A stretch of DNA of 64,000 nucleotides from Prochlorococcus sp. AG-347-K18 (GTDB taxonomy: Bacteria; Cyanobacteriota; Cyanobacteriia; PCC-6307; Cyanobiaceae), in the NCBI GenBank assembly GCA_003281365.1, contig QCCF01000002.1, positions 1 through 64,000 of the forward strand, read 5' to 3'. A program made the position numbers and the translations under genes. Below, piece after piece: positions 26,835 to 36,276 of the stretch (position 1 is its first letter; every line of letters starts with the position of its first letter). A model generated the notes under the pieces. The model was not told where the DNA came from and made no database searches. It saw only the letters and a program-made list of their open reading frames with translations.

Positions 26835-28817
26835 ATGCAATCAAGTACAAATTCAACTGTAAATAGATCTACTCATGATTCATCTAGATCTAAAAGTAAT
26901 ATGCCAGCTCTACGAGTAATACCTCTTGGAGGACTACATGAAATAGGAAAAAACACTTGCGTTTTTGAATATGGTGATGAATTAATGCTTGTTGATGCTG
27001 GTCTAGCTTTTCCATCTGATGGTATGCATGGCGTAAACGTTGTTATGCCTGATACAACTTTTTTAAAAGAAAATCAAAGGAGAATAAAAGGAATGATTGT
27101 CACTCACGGGCATGAAGATCATATTGGAGGTATTTCTCATCATCTAAAGCATTTTAATATTCCCATTATTTATGGTCCAAGACTGGCAATGTCAATGCTT
27201 AGAGGAAAAATGGAGGAAGCAGGTGTATCTGATAGAACAACTATACAGACAGTAAATCCAAGAGATGTTGTGAAAGTAGGACAACATTTTTCGGTTGAAT
27301 TTATTCGAAATACTCATTCTATTTGCGACAGCTTTTCTTTAGCAGTTACAACACCTGTTGGCACAATTATTTTCACGGGAGATTTTAAGTTTGATCATAT
27401 GCCAGTAGATGGAGAGCAATTTGATATTGAAAGAATGGTGCATTACGGAGAGAAGGGTGTTTTATGCATGTTCAGTGATTCTACTAATGCCGAAGTTCCA
27501 GGTTTTTGTCCTTCTGAGAAGACTATCTACCCCTCTTTAGAAAAACATATTGCGGAGGCAAAAGAACGAGTTATCCTTACCACTTTTGCTAGTTCTGTAC
27601 ATAGAGTGACAATGATCTTAGAATTGGCCATGAAACATGGAAGAAAGGTTGGTTTGTTAGGTAGATCGATGATAAATGTTATTGCTAAGGCAAGAGATAT
27701 TGGTTATATGAAATGCCCAGATGATTTGTTTGTTCCTATCAAGCAAATTAGAGATTTGCCAGATAGGGAGACCTTATTATTAATGACGGGTAGTCAAGGA
27801 GAACCCCTAGCAGCGTTAAGCAGAATCTCGCGTGGTGAACATCAGCATGTTCGTCTTAAGACTACTGATACTGTAATATTTTCAGCCAGCCCAATTCCTG
27901 GTAATACTATTTCTGTTGTTAATACAATAGATAGATTAATGAAACTCGGAGCAAAGGTTGTTTATGGAAAGGGTGAGAATATTCATGTTTCTGGTCATGG
28001 TTTTCAAGAAGATCAAAAGTTAATGTTGGCACTTGCAAAACCTAAGTTTTTTGTTCCTGTTCATGGAGAACATAGAATGCTTGTTTGTCATGGGAAGAGT
28101 GCACAAACTATGGGGGTTCCAAAGGATAATATCTTAATTATTGAAAATGGAGATGTAGTTGAGTTAACACCCAATTCTATTCAAAAGGGTGATCCTGTAA
28201 AAGCTGGTGTTGAACTGCTTGATAACTCACGAAATGGGATAGTAGATGCTCGAGTATTAAAGGAAAGGCAGCAATTAGCTGGGGATGGTGTAGTAACTGT
28301 TTTAGCTCCTATTAGTACAGATGGGAAGATGGTTGCGCCTCCCAGAGTTAATTTAAGAGGAGTTGTTACTACTGCAGAGCCAAGAAAAATGTCTATGTGG
28401 ACAGAACGAGAAATAAGCTGGGTCTTAGAAAATAGATGGAAACAATTATCCAGACAAACTGGGCCGAATAATTTTGAGGTAGATTGGATTGGTGTACAAA
28501 GAGAAATTGAAAATGGTTTATCAAGAAGAATGAGAAGAGAATTACAAGTTGAACCACTTATTTTGTGTTTAGTTCAACCTGCTCCAAGTGGAACTCGTGC
28601 TTATATTCCAAAGATTACCGAAGAGCAAAATTTATCAAATAGAAATCGAAATAATAATTTCCATAAGAAATCAAACAATAATCATCCTAATAGTTCAAAT
28701 AACCCACAAAATACCCAAAAAAGTCCAAAAGTTTCACAGAATCTATCAGCTGAGACTGCTACAGAAGATTCATTTGAAGGTAGAACAAGAAGAAGAAGAT
28801 CTGCGGTAACATCTTAA
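26835..28817 (+). CDS. rnj: Ribonuclease J
   Basis: Metallo-beta-lactamase/beta-CASP ribonuclease with 5'-exonuclease and endonuclease activities; with RNase E it dominates cyanobacterial RNA turnover. The protein has 660 residues. The zinc motif HGHEDH is at 91-96, further metal ligands are in NTHSICDS near 165 and TGDFKFDH near 187, and the beta-CASP part contains TGSQGEPLAALSR near 317 and the conserved VHGEHRM near 414. The C-terminus ends in an Asn/Ser-rich low-complexity tail and a basic GRTRRRRSA segment. The stop overlaps the convergent tilS stop by four bases. Confidence 0.95.
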   Translation: MQSSTNSTVNRSTHDSSRSKSNMPALRVIPLGGLHEIGKNTCVFEYGDELMLVDAGLAFPSDGMHGVNVVMPDTTFLKENQRRIKGMIVTHGHEDHIGGISHHLKHFNIPIIYGPRLAMSMLRGKMEEAGVSDRTTIQTVNPRDVVKVGQHFSVEFIRNTHSICDSFSLAVTTPVGTIIFTGDFKFDHMPVDGEQFDIERMVHYGEKGVLCMFSDSTNAEVPGFCPSEKTIYPSLEKHIAEAKERVILTTFASSVHRVTMILELAMKHGRKVGLLGRSMINVIAKARDIGYMKCPDDLFVPIKQIRDLPDRETLLLMTGSQGEPLAALSRISRGEHQHVRLKTTDTVIFSASPIPGNTISVVNTIDRLMKLGAKVVYGKGENIHVSGHGFQEDQKLMLALAKPKFFVPVHGEHRMLVCHGKSAQTMGVPKDNILIIENGDVVELTPNSIQKGDPVKAGVELLDNSRNGIVDARVLKERQQLAGDGVVTVLAPISTDGKMVAPPRVNLRGVVTTAEPRKMSMWTEREISWVLENRWKQLSRQTGPNNFEVDWIGVQREIENGLSRRMRRELQVEPLILCLVQPAPSGTRAYIPKITEEQNLSNRNRNNNFHKKSNNNHPNSSNNPQNTQKSPKVSQNLSAETATEDSFEGRTRRRRSAVTS

Positions 28818-29824
28818 CTTTTTTCAAAATTTATATAGTTTTTATCCCAAACAATTTTTAAAAACTCTTGCAGATTAATTTGACCTTTATTTTTTTCATA
28901 AATTGAAGTTGCTAATTTTGTTAGATTTTTAGAACTACACTGCTTTGCAGATATTTCTTTTAAAAATCTATTTAAAATTGTGCACCTCGCTTCAATACAC
29001 ATACCATTTAGGAGATTCCTATCGATACCTTTATTATCTTTACAATATAGGTATGCTAGTTCACTAAGATCATTACGTTCATTATTGTATTTGCTCATTT
29101 TTTGGGAAAAATTATTTATCCTTTCAGAACAACCAGGATAGATGACTTCTAAGGTAGGGATAATTTTTTTTCTTACTAAATTTCTTTTTAATTTAAGATC
29201 TGAATTTGTAGGATCTTCCCAGACTGGGATCTTCATATCATTGCAAAATTGTTTTGTATCTTCTCTACTGAAAATTAATATTGGTCTTATTAAATAAATT
29301 TGATTTTCTATTAATCTTTTACTTTCAATGTTACTCAGACCTGCAAAATTGCTTCCTCTAGATAAATTGAGGATAAATGTTTCGGCATTATCACTACTCG
29401 TGTGACCAGTTAACAAATAAATATTTTGTTTTTCCTGTTTTTTATTTAATAAAGTTTTGGCTCTTTCACATAATTTTTTATATCTCCATTCTCGTGCTTT
29501 TTCTTCTGAAGAAATACTTTCTTTATTTGCTTGATCAAAAGAGAATGAAATATTTTTATCTTCGCAATAACTTTTTAATTCAAAAGCATATAGCGAGGAT
29601 TTTTCGTGCCACTGATGATCACCATGCCAAACACTTATAGACCAATTATGTGGTTTTTTTAGGTCATTAATTAGGGTTAATAAGGCCATTGAGTCTTGAC
29701 CCCCCGAAACACTTATTAAAATATTAGATCCTTTGGGAATTAGTATTTTTTTGGTAAGAATCTCCTTATGAAGCTGATGATGCCATGGTGACCAATTTTT
29801 CTGACTTAATTTTTTATCAGACAT
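28814..29824 (-). CDS. tilS: tRNA(Ile)-lysidine synthase
   Basis: ATP-dependent enzyme that puts lysidine on C34 of the AUA-decoding tRNA-Ile. The 336-residue protein has the PP-loop SGGQDSMALL at about 40-49, WHGDHQWHEKS near 64, LTGHTSSDNAETFILNLSRG near 133 and DPTNSDLKLKRNLVRKKIIP near 205, all typical. It is shorter than the E. coli enzyme and lacks most of the C-terminal domains, like many cyanobacterial forms. It is divergent from ycf23 across 85 bp containing two palindromes. Confidence 0.93.
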   Translation of the reverse strand: MSDKKLSQKNWSPWHHQLHKEILTKKILIPKGSNILISVSGGQDSMALLTLINDLKKPHNWSISVWHGDHQWHEKSSLYAFELKSYCEDKNISFSFDQANKESISSEEKAREWRYKKLCERAKTLLNKKQEKQNIYLLTGHTSSDNAETFILNLSRGSNFAGLSNIESKRLIENQIYLIRPILIFSREDTKQFCNDMKIPVWEDPTNSDLKLKRNLVRKKIIPTLEVIYPGCSERINNFSQKMSKYNNERNDLSELAYLYCKDNKGIDRNLLNGMCIEARCTILNRFLKEISAKQCSSKNLTKLATSIYEKNKGQINLQEFLKIVWDKNYINFEKS

Positions 29825-29861
29825 TTTGTGTTGCTCAGATAATATTTTTTAAAAAATGCAC

Positions 29862-29876
29862 TGTTTTACTAAAACA
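29862..29876. promoter_or_regulatory. Perfect 15 bp palindrome between tilS and ycf23
   Basis: TGTTTTA-C-TAAAACA, two 7 bp arms around one base, lies in the 85 bp divergent spacer, 34 bp before the ycf23 start and 38 bp before the tilS start. A T6A6 palindrome (29845-29856) is just beside it. It is placed like an operator, but I do not recognise it as a known cyanobacterial site such as NtcA. Confidence 0.35.
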
Positions 29877-29909
29877 ATGTCACAATCGGGTAATAAATTC
29901 ATTAAATAA

Positions 29910-30686
29910 ATGAGTCTGATTAATCTTTTGCCACAAAAAATCAAAGAAGAGTTGAGAAGCAAATCCTTACTCAAAGTTATTTCAGGATTGAATAATTTCG
30001 ATGTTCAGTCTGTGAAAATAATTGTTGAAGCTGCTTCATTAGGAGGTGCAGATCTTGTCGATATTGCTTGTAAACCTGATCTTGTTCATTTAGCACTTAA
30101 GAATTCAACACTACCTGTTTGTGTTAGTTCAGTAGTGCCTCGATCTTTTCAAGATTGTGTAAAAGCAGGAGCATCATTAATTGAGATAGGAAATTACGAT
30201 ACTTTTTATGAAAAAGGCATTCATTTTTCAGATAAAAAAGTTTTAAATATTACAAAAGAGACGAGGGATTTATTGCCTAATTTTCCTTTATCAGTAACTG
30301 TTCCTCATACTATGCCTATTGATAAACAAGTTGATCTTGCTGTAAAGCTAGTGGAAGAAGGCGTTGATATTATTCAAACAGAAGGTGGTACCAGTTCTAC
30401 TCCTTACTCTCCAGGAATTCAAGGTTTTTTTGAAAAATCAGTACCAACTCTTGCAGCTACCTATGCTATTCATCAAGAATTTAAGAAACAATCTCTGAAT
30501 ATACCAATCATGAGTGCCTCTGGATTAAGCCAAGTAACTTGTCCACTAGCAATATCCTCTGGAGCCTCAGCAGTTGGTGTTGGATCTGCAGTTAATAAAT
30601 TAGATGATCTAGTATCAATGATTGCGGTTGTTAGGGGCTTAAAAGAATCTTTGAAAAATTCAATAATTGGAGAAAAAATTTCTTAG
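29910..30686 (+). CDS. ycf23: Ycf23/DUF561 family TIM-barrel protein
   Basis: A 258-residue protein of the Ycf23 (DUF561) family found in cyanobacteria and red-lineage plastids. A predicted beta/alpha barrel shows GGADLVDIACKPDLV near 45-60, VCVSSVVP near 71, AGASLIEIGNYDTFYEKG near 88, TVPHTMP near 130, GVDIIQTEGGTSS near 150 and a C-terminal phosphate-site-like GASAVGVGSAVNK near 224. The glycine-rich C-terminal loops suggest a phosphorylated ligand. Its biochemical function is not established. It is followed by uvrB on the same strand after 27-30 bp. Confidence 0.85.
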   Translation: MSLINLLPQKIKEELRSKSLLKVISGLNNFDVQSVKIIVEAASLGGADLVDIACKPDLVHLALKNSTLPVCVSSVVPRSFQDCVKAGASLIEIGNYDTFYEKGIHFSDKKVLNITKETRDLLPNFPLSVTVPHTMPIDKQVDLAVKLVEEGVDIIQTEGGTSSTPYSPGIQGFFEKSVPTLAATYAIHQEFKKQSLNIPIMSASGLSQVTCPLAISSGASAVGVGSAVNKLDDLVSMIAVVRGLKESLKNSIIGEKIS

Positions 30687-30715
30687 TATAGTTATATCTT
30701 TTAGCTACTAGCTTG

Positions 30716-32755
30716 ATGAACAACTATAAGCTTCAAGCTCCTTATGAACCCAATGGAGATCAACCAGAAGCTATTAAAAAATTAGTTAAAGGGGTAAATA
30801 ATGGTAAAGAGTTTCAGACTCTTTTAGGAGCTACTGGAACTGGTAAAACATTTACAATTGCGAATGTAATTCAACAAACAGGAAGACCAGCGCTTGTATT
30901 AGCCCATAACAAAACTTTAGCTGCGCAACTATGTAATGAATTAAGAGAATTTTTTCCGAAAAATGCTGTTGAGTACTTCATTTCTTACTACGATTATTAT
31001 CAACCTGAAGCTTATGTACCTGTAAGTGATACTTACATAGCCAAAACCGCTTCAATTAATGAAGAAATTGATATGCTTAGGCATTCTGCAACGCGCTCAT
31101 TATTTGAAAGAAAAGATGTAATTGTTGTAGCTTCAATAAGTTGTATTTATGGTCTTGGTATTCCCAGTGAGTATCTAAAAGCTGCAGTTAAATTTGAAGT
31201 TGGAAAATCAATAAATCTACGTAATTCTTTGAGGTCTCTCGTTGAAAATCAATATACTAGAAATGATATTGAAATTACTAGAGGTAGATTCAGAATTAAA
31301 GGAGATGTTTTAGAAATTGGTCCAGCTTATGAAGATAGATTAATAAGAATCGAATTATTTGGAGATGAAATCGAGGCTATTAGATATGTTGACCCTACTA
31401 CGGGAGAAATACTTGAAAGTTTGGAACAAGTTAGCGTTTACCCAGCCAAGCATTTTGTGACTCCAAAAGAAAGACTTGAGAGTGCAATAAGTGCAATTAG
31501 AAGTGAATTAAAAACTCAAATCGATAAATTTATATATGAAGGAAAATTATTAGAGGCTCAACGTCTAGAACAACGTACAAAATATGATTTAGAAATGCTT
31601 AAAGAGGTTGGCTATTGTAATGGAGTTGAGAATTATGCTCGTCATTTATCAGGCAGGGATGAAGGTTCACCGCCAGAATGTTTAATAGATTATTTTCCCA
31701 AAGATTGGTTGTTGGTAGTTGATGAGAGTCATGTAACATGTCCTCAACTTCATGCGATGTACAATGGTGATCAATCTAGAAAAAAAGTTTTAATAGATCA
31801 TGGCTTTAGATTGCCAAGTGCTGCAGATAATAGACCGTTAAAATGTGAAGAGTTTTGGGAAAAATCAAAACAAACATTATTTATAAGTGCAACTCCCGGT
31901 CAATGGGAATTAGATCAATGTGATGGTGAATTTATTGAGCAAGTCATAAGACCAACAGGGGTATTAGACCCTGTAATTGATGTAAGACCTAGTGAGGGTC
32001 AAATAGAAGATCTTTTATCTGAAATAAGAATTAGAGCTGAAAAGAATCAAAGAGTGCTAGTGACAACACTTACTAAGAGAATGGCTGAAGATCTAACTGA
32101 TTTTTTATCTGAAAATAAAGTTAGGGTTAGGTATTTGCACTCCGAAATCCATTCAATTGAAAGAATTGAAATTATTCAAGACCTAAGGGTGGGTGAATAT
32201 GATGTTTTGGTGGGAGTTAATTTATTAAGAGAGGGACTAGATCTTCCAGAAGTATCCTTAGTCGCCATCTTAGATGCTGATAAAGAAGGTTTTCTTAGGG
32301 CGGAAAGATCTTTGATTCAAACAATTGGAAGAGCTGCAAGACATGTTGAGGGAGTTGCTTTGCTTTATGCAGATAACTTCACAGATTCAATGAAAAGAGC
32401 AATATCTGAAACTGAAAGAAGAAGGACTATTCAAAAAAAATATAATCAGCTCAATGGTATTACTCCAAAACCTGCTGGAAAAAAAATAGAAAATTCAATA
32501 TTATCTTTTCTAGAACTTTCCAGAAAGTTAGATGCCGGTGGATTGTCCAAAGATTTAATAAATGTAGTTAATAACAAAACGGACGCAATTCTCAATGCCA
32601 GTGATAATCAATGTTTGCTTGAAGAATTGCCTGACTTAATAGAAAAGTTAGAAATTAAAATGAAAGATGCTGCAAAAGAGTTAAATTTTGAAGAGGCAGC
32701 AAATTTAAGGGATAGAATCAAAAAATTAAGACAAAAATTGGCAAGAAATAACTAA
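30716..32755 (+). CDS. uvrB: Excinuclease ABC subunit B
   Basis: DNA damage-verifying helicase-like subunit of nucleotide excision repair. I start at ATG 30716 ([12 protein letters not shown], 679 residues); a TTG one codon earlier is also open. Walker [11 protein letters not shown] is at 38-47, the beta-hairpin region [12 protein letters not shown] lies near 92, helicase motif [10 protein letters not shown] near 337, motif VI in QTIGRAARH near 540, and a C-terminal UVR motif ([18 protein letters not shown]) contacts UvrC/UvrA. It ends five bases from the convergent lysC stop. Confidence 0.97.
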   Translation: MNNYKLQAPYEPNGDQPEAIKKLVKGVNNGKEFQTLLGATGTGKTFTIANVIQQTGRPALVLAHNKTLAAQLCNELREFFPKNAVEYFISYYDYYQPEAYVPVSDTYIAKTASINEEIDMLRHSATRSLFERKDVIVVASISCIYGLGIPSEYLKAAVKFEVGKSINLRNSLRSLVENQYTRNDIEITRGRFRIKGDVLEIGPAYEDRLIRIELFGDEIEAIRYVDPTTGEILESLEQVSVYPAKHFVTPKERLESAISAIRSELKTQIDKFIYEGKLLEAQRLEQRTKYDLEMLKEVGYCNGVENYARHLSGRDEGSPPECLIDYFPKDWLLVVDESHVTCPQLHAMYNGDQSRKKVLIDHGFRLPSAADNRPLKCEEFWEKSKQTLFISATPGQWELDQCDGEFIEQVIRPTGVLDPVIDVRPSEGQIEDLLSEIRIRAEKNQRVLVTTLTKRMAEDLTDFLSENKVRVRYLHSEIHSIERIEIIQDLRVGEYDVLVGVNLLREGLDLPEVSLVAILDADKEGFLRAERSLIQTIGRAARHVEGVALLYADNFTDSMKRAISETERRRTIQKKYNQLNGITPKPAGKKIENSILSFLELSRKLDAGGLSKDLINVVNNKTDAILNASDNQCLLEELPDLIEKLEIKMKDAAKELNFEEAANLRDRIKKLRQKLARNN

Positions 32756-32760
32756 AAACA

Positions 32761-34521
32761 TTATTTGTCTAGTTCGAAATGATTATGAATTGCATTAACT
32801 GCTTTATCACAATCTTTTTCTAAGACAATACATGAAGTTCTAATTTCACTAGTGGCAATCATTTCAATATTTATATTTTGATTAGCCAGCGCTCTAAATA
32901 TTTTCCCAGCTGTTCCAACCTTAAATGCCATTCCTGCACCTACAGTGCTTACCTTTGCTATAGCTGGGCCATCTTCAATGTATGAACCGGGTAATTTTTT
33001 TGTTAGAGCCTCAAAAACTAAATCAGCTTTTTCTCTATCTTGTTTATTCATAGTAAGACTAATATCCTTTGTTTTCAAAGAAGAACTTCTTTCAGATTGA
33101 ACGATAGTATCAAAAAGTAAATTATTTTCAGCTAATGCTAAGCATATCGATGCTGCCACACCTGGACGATCAGGCAGTTTCCGAAAACTTACTTGAACCT
33201 GATTGTTGTCTAATGCAATTCCTCTTACTTCAGGTTGATCTTGCTTTTTTTTGATTGGATTAACAAATATTTGCGTATCAGATAACTTAAATTTCTCAGC
33301 AATAAATCTAATAGCTTTTGGAATATTATTAATTTCAATTACGCAGCTGACTTTAATTTCACTAGTGGCTATTAACCTAACATTTATATTCGCTTGAGAT
33401 AAAGTATCAAATAAATCTGCTGAAACACTTGGTCTACCCATGATACCTGCTCCCTGAATACTCAATTTAGTCATATTTGTTTTTAGATCGTATTCTCCTC
33501 CAAGTTGACTAGTTATAATTTCACATTGTTCTGAAGTTTTATTAACTTCTAATTCATTCACAGTAAATGTAATATCGTTGCTATTTCCATCATTTGTCGC
33601 TTGTATTATTAAATCTACATTAATACTTGCTTCTGATAGTTTTTCAAATATATTAGCTGCAATTCCAGGCCTATCAGGAATATTCGAGAGACTAAATATT
33701 GCTTGGTTTTCTAATACTTCAAGACTATTTACTGTTTTTGTTAATTCTAAGCTTCCTCTTTTTAGCGGCAGAGGTTGAATTTGGCTTTCTATGAGAGTCC
33801 CACCTGAATCGCTTTGGCTTGATTTGACGCACAATTTAATTCCATAATTTCGAGCAATTTCTACAGCTCTTGGATGCAGAACTGAAGCACCGACGCTTGC
33901 AAGTTCAAGCATTTCCTCACAACTAATTTCATCTAAGAGTTTTGCATTAGGAACAATTCTTGGATCAGTAGTAAGAACACCTGGAACGTCTGTGTAAATT
34001 TCGCAAGTCTCAGCCCCTAAAGCTGTTGATAAAGCTACAGCAGAAGTATCTGAACCACCCCTACCCAAAGTGGTAATTTCCATTGTTCCAGTATGGCTTA
34101 ATGTTGTTCCTTGAAATCCAGCCACTACAACTACAAAACCCTGATTTATATAATTTTGGATTCTTTCTTTTTTAATATCTAGAATCCTTGCTTTGCCATG
34201 TATTGATTCAGTAATAATTCCAACTTGGCTACCAGTCATTGAAATTGCAGGTATTCCGTATTCATTTAATGCCATTGAGAGAAGAGCTATGGTTACTTGC
34301 TCTCCAGTTGATAGGAGCATATCCAACTCTCTTCGATTAGGATTTTTACTTATTGATTCCGCTAGACAATTTAAATGGTCTGTAGTTTGACCCATTGCAG
34401 AGACAACAACGATAATTTCATTTCCTTCTTCTTTACTTTGACAAATGCTACTTGCAATATTTTGTATTCTTTTAATATCACCGACAGAAGTGCCGCCAAA
34501 TTTTTTTACTAGTAAAGCCAT
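32761..34521 (-). CDS. lysC: Aspartate kinase with four ACT domains
   Basis: Phosphorylates aspartate, the first step of the lysine/threonine/methionine pathway. The 586-residue protein has the kinase domain (about 1-250) with VKKFGGTSVGD at 5-15, SAMGQTTDHL near 41 and GRGGSDTSAV near 153. Beyond it are four ACT modules in two similar pairs: NIPDRPGIAANIFE (about 280) and GAGIMGRPSVSADLFD (about 355), then KLPDRPGVAASICLA (about 443) and GAGMAFKVGTAGKIF (about 530). Duplicated ACT pairs are known in cyanobacterial aspartate kinase and give concerted Lys/Thr inhibition. It follows holA on the same strand. Confidence 0.96.
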   Translation of the reverse strand: MALLVKKFGGTSVGDIKRIQNIASSICQSKEEGNEIIVVVSAMGQTTDHLNCLAESISKNPNRRELDMLLSTGEQVTIALLSMALNEYGIPAISMTGSQVGIITESIHGKARILDIKKERIQNYINQGFVVVVAGFQGTTLSHTGTMEITTLGRGGSDTSAVALSTALGAETCEIYTDVPGVLTTDPRIVPNAKLLDEISCEEMLELASVGASVLHPRAVEIARNYGIKLCVKSSQSDSGGTLIESQIQPLPLKRGSLELTKTVNSLEVLENQAIFSLSNIPDRPGIAANIFEKLSEASINVDLIIQATNDGNSNDITFTVNELEVNKTSEQCEIITSQLGGEYDLKTNMTKLSIQGAGIMGRPSVSADLFDTLSQANINVRLIATSEIKVSCVIEINNIPKAIRFIAEKFKLSDTQIFVNPIKKKQDQPEVRGIALDNNQVQVSFRKLPDRPGVAASICLALAENNLLFDTIVQSERSSSLKTKDISLTMNKQDREKADLVFEALTKKLPGSYIEDGPAIAKVSTVGAGMAFKVGTAGKIFRALANQNINIEMIATSEIRTSCIVLEKDCDKAVNAIHNHFELDK

Positions 34522-34560
34522 ATTTAAATCATAATGTAAATTCTTTAACTTATAATTTGG

Positions 34561-35562
34561 TTAACTTAAATTAATTAATTTCTCTGTAAAAACATTCATA
34601 GGATTATTTCCTTGTTTTAGTAATAATTCAATATCTAGTAAGTTACTCATTAAATTAATTAAATATTCTTGAGATACATTTTTTACTTTTTTTCGAATAA
34701 AAAAAATTCTTTTTGGATTAGAAATGCCTGCAAGATTACAAATCTTTTCTGCATTATCTTTACCTGAATTAACTGCTAGTTTTATAATGGTATGAATTCT
34801 TATTTGACTAATTAAACCTGCATTTAGTCTTAAAGCAGGTTCTCCTTTCTGTAAAGAATAATTTATTTCAATGAGGCTTTCATTAATATTTTTTTGTAAG
34901 AGATGATCAATGATTTTGAAAATATTGGATTGATGATCACTAAATATTTTTTTTACATCAATACTTTTAAGAAAAAGTTGTGAATTCGAATCACTTGATA
35001 CTGCAGAGAGGTATGTTTTTGCTTTGGCTAATTCATTTATTAGTTTAAAGCTGTCATTACCAACTGAATCAATAATTAATTCAGCTGCATTTTTATCAAT
35101 TTTGATATTCATTTCATTTGCTGCATCTTCTAAAAATCTTTTTTGTCCCTCATAGTCCCAGATTTCTGGTAAAGAAAATGATTTTTCTTTGGCTAAATTA
35201 TTTTTGATAAGTTTTTGTAAAAATTTAGTACTCTTTAATCTTGAGTCTGGTTTTTTTGTATTTTGCAAAATGAAATAAGTATTTTGAGGTATATTGCCAT
35301 GAATTTTTTCAAATTTAGTTCTTAGATCTTCATTTTTGGCAGTAAAAATCGGATTATTTTTCAATGTAACTACTCTGTATCCCTCTCCAAAAGGAGGTGT
35401 AAGAACTTCATCAAAAGCTTTATTGACTTGCTCATCATCATCTCCATTTAAATTAGTTACGTTTATTTCTTTCCATTCTTTGGATACTTCCTTATCAATT
35501 AATTTTTGAATAAATGTATTTTGAGCATTGTGATCATTACCCCATAATATTTGTATTGGCAT
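34561..35562 (-). CDS. holA: DNA polymerase III delta subunit
   Basis: Clamp-loader subunit that opens the beta clamp. The 333-residue protein matches HolA in order: an N-terminal ILWGNDHNAQNTFI segment where an AAA+ P-loop would be but lacking the catalytic lysine, LTPPFGEGYRVVTLKN near 52, NTYFILQNTKKPDSRLKSTK near 95, and a helical C-terminal collar domain with LQKGEPALRLNAGLISQIR near 240. It is the first gene of a minus-strand pair with lysC (39 bp). cobH is divergent across 58 bp. Confidence 0.88.
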   Translation of the reverse strand: MPIQILWGNDHNAQNTFIQKLIDKEVSKEWKEINVTNLNGDDDEQVNKAFDEVLTPPFGEGYRVVTLKNNPIFTAKNEDLRTKFEKIHGNIPQNTYFILQNTKKPDSRLKSTKFLQKLIKNNLAKEKSFSLPEIWDYEGQKRFLEDAANEMNIKIDKNAAELIIDSVGNDSFKLINELAKAKTYLSAVSSDSNSQLFLKSIDVKKIFSDHQSNIFKIIDHLLQKNINESLIEINYSLQKGEPALRLNAGLISQIRIHTIIKLAVNSGKDNAEKICNLAGISNPKRIFFIRKKVKNVSQEYLINLMSNLLDIELLLKQGNNPMNVFTEKLINLS

Positions 35563-35620
35563 AATAGCTCAATAAAAACCATATTTTAACTATGATTACT
35601 TCTAACACAAATTAAATTTA

Positions 35621-36244
35621 ATGGTAATAGATCATCCAATTTTTTTGGAAAGCATCAGATTCATAAGATCTCGTTTAGTAGCCAATGATCTAAATTATTT
35701 GGAAAAAAAAGTTTTAGAGAGATTAGTCCATACTTCAGGGGATTTTACAGTTCAAAATCTTGTAAACTTTAGTGATGGTGCTTGTGAAAAGGGTCTTCAG
35801 GCACTTAAAAATGGTGCTCCTATTTTAACTGATACCGATATGGCATCAGCAGCAATAAAATCCATGGCAGAAAATACCACTAGGAATAAAGTATTCACCG
35901 CTAGAATGTGGTTTGGAAACAATAATCATACGAACTTAACTAAAACTGCATATGGCTTAAGTGAAGGTTGGAAGGAGTTATCCGCTATAAATTCTGGAAG
36001 TAAATCTCCTATTGTAGTTATTGGCAGTTCCCCTACAGCGTTAACTTATTTAATTGATATTTTAGAAAATGCAAAAGATTTACCTAGTTTAATTATCGGG
36101 ATGCCTGTTGGATTTATTGGAGTAGAAAAAAGCAAACGCAAATTACTTGAAACTGATTTTCCAAGAATTGTTCTTAATTCAACTAAAGGAGGTGCTGCCA
36201 TGGCAGCTGCTGCGGTTAACGCCTTATTGAGGGAAACAATTTAA
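35621..36244 (+). CDS. cobH: Precorrin-8X methylmutase
   Basis: Cobalamin (pseudocobalamin) biosynthesis enzyme that moves the C11 methyl group to C12 of precorrin-8X, giving hydrogenobyrinate or cobyrinate. It has 207 residues. The catalytic histidine lies in ERLVHTSGDFT at about residue 36, followed by ILTDTDMASAAIK near 68 and the C-terminal VGFIGVEKSKRKLLE and NSTKGGAAMAAAAVNALL. Names CobH and CbiC are equivalent. It stands alone between two minus-strand genes. Confidence 0.94.
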   Translation: MVIDHPIFLESIRFIRSRLVANDLNYLEKKVLERLVHTSGDFTVQNLVNFSDGACEKGLQALKNGAPILTDTDMASAAIKSMAENTTRNKVFTARMWFGNNNHTNLTKTAYGLSEGWKELSAINSGSKSPIVVIGSSPTALTYLIDILENAKDLPSLIIGMPVGFIGVEKSKRKLLETDFPRIVLNSTKGGAAMAAAAVNALLRETI

Positions 36245-36276
36245 AAAAGTATTTACTTTATAAAAATGTCAAAAAT

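Noticed and set aside
30713-30715. TTG as start of uvrB
   Set aside because: The ATG directly after it gives the normal [12 protein letters not shown] start; the extra codon is not needed.
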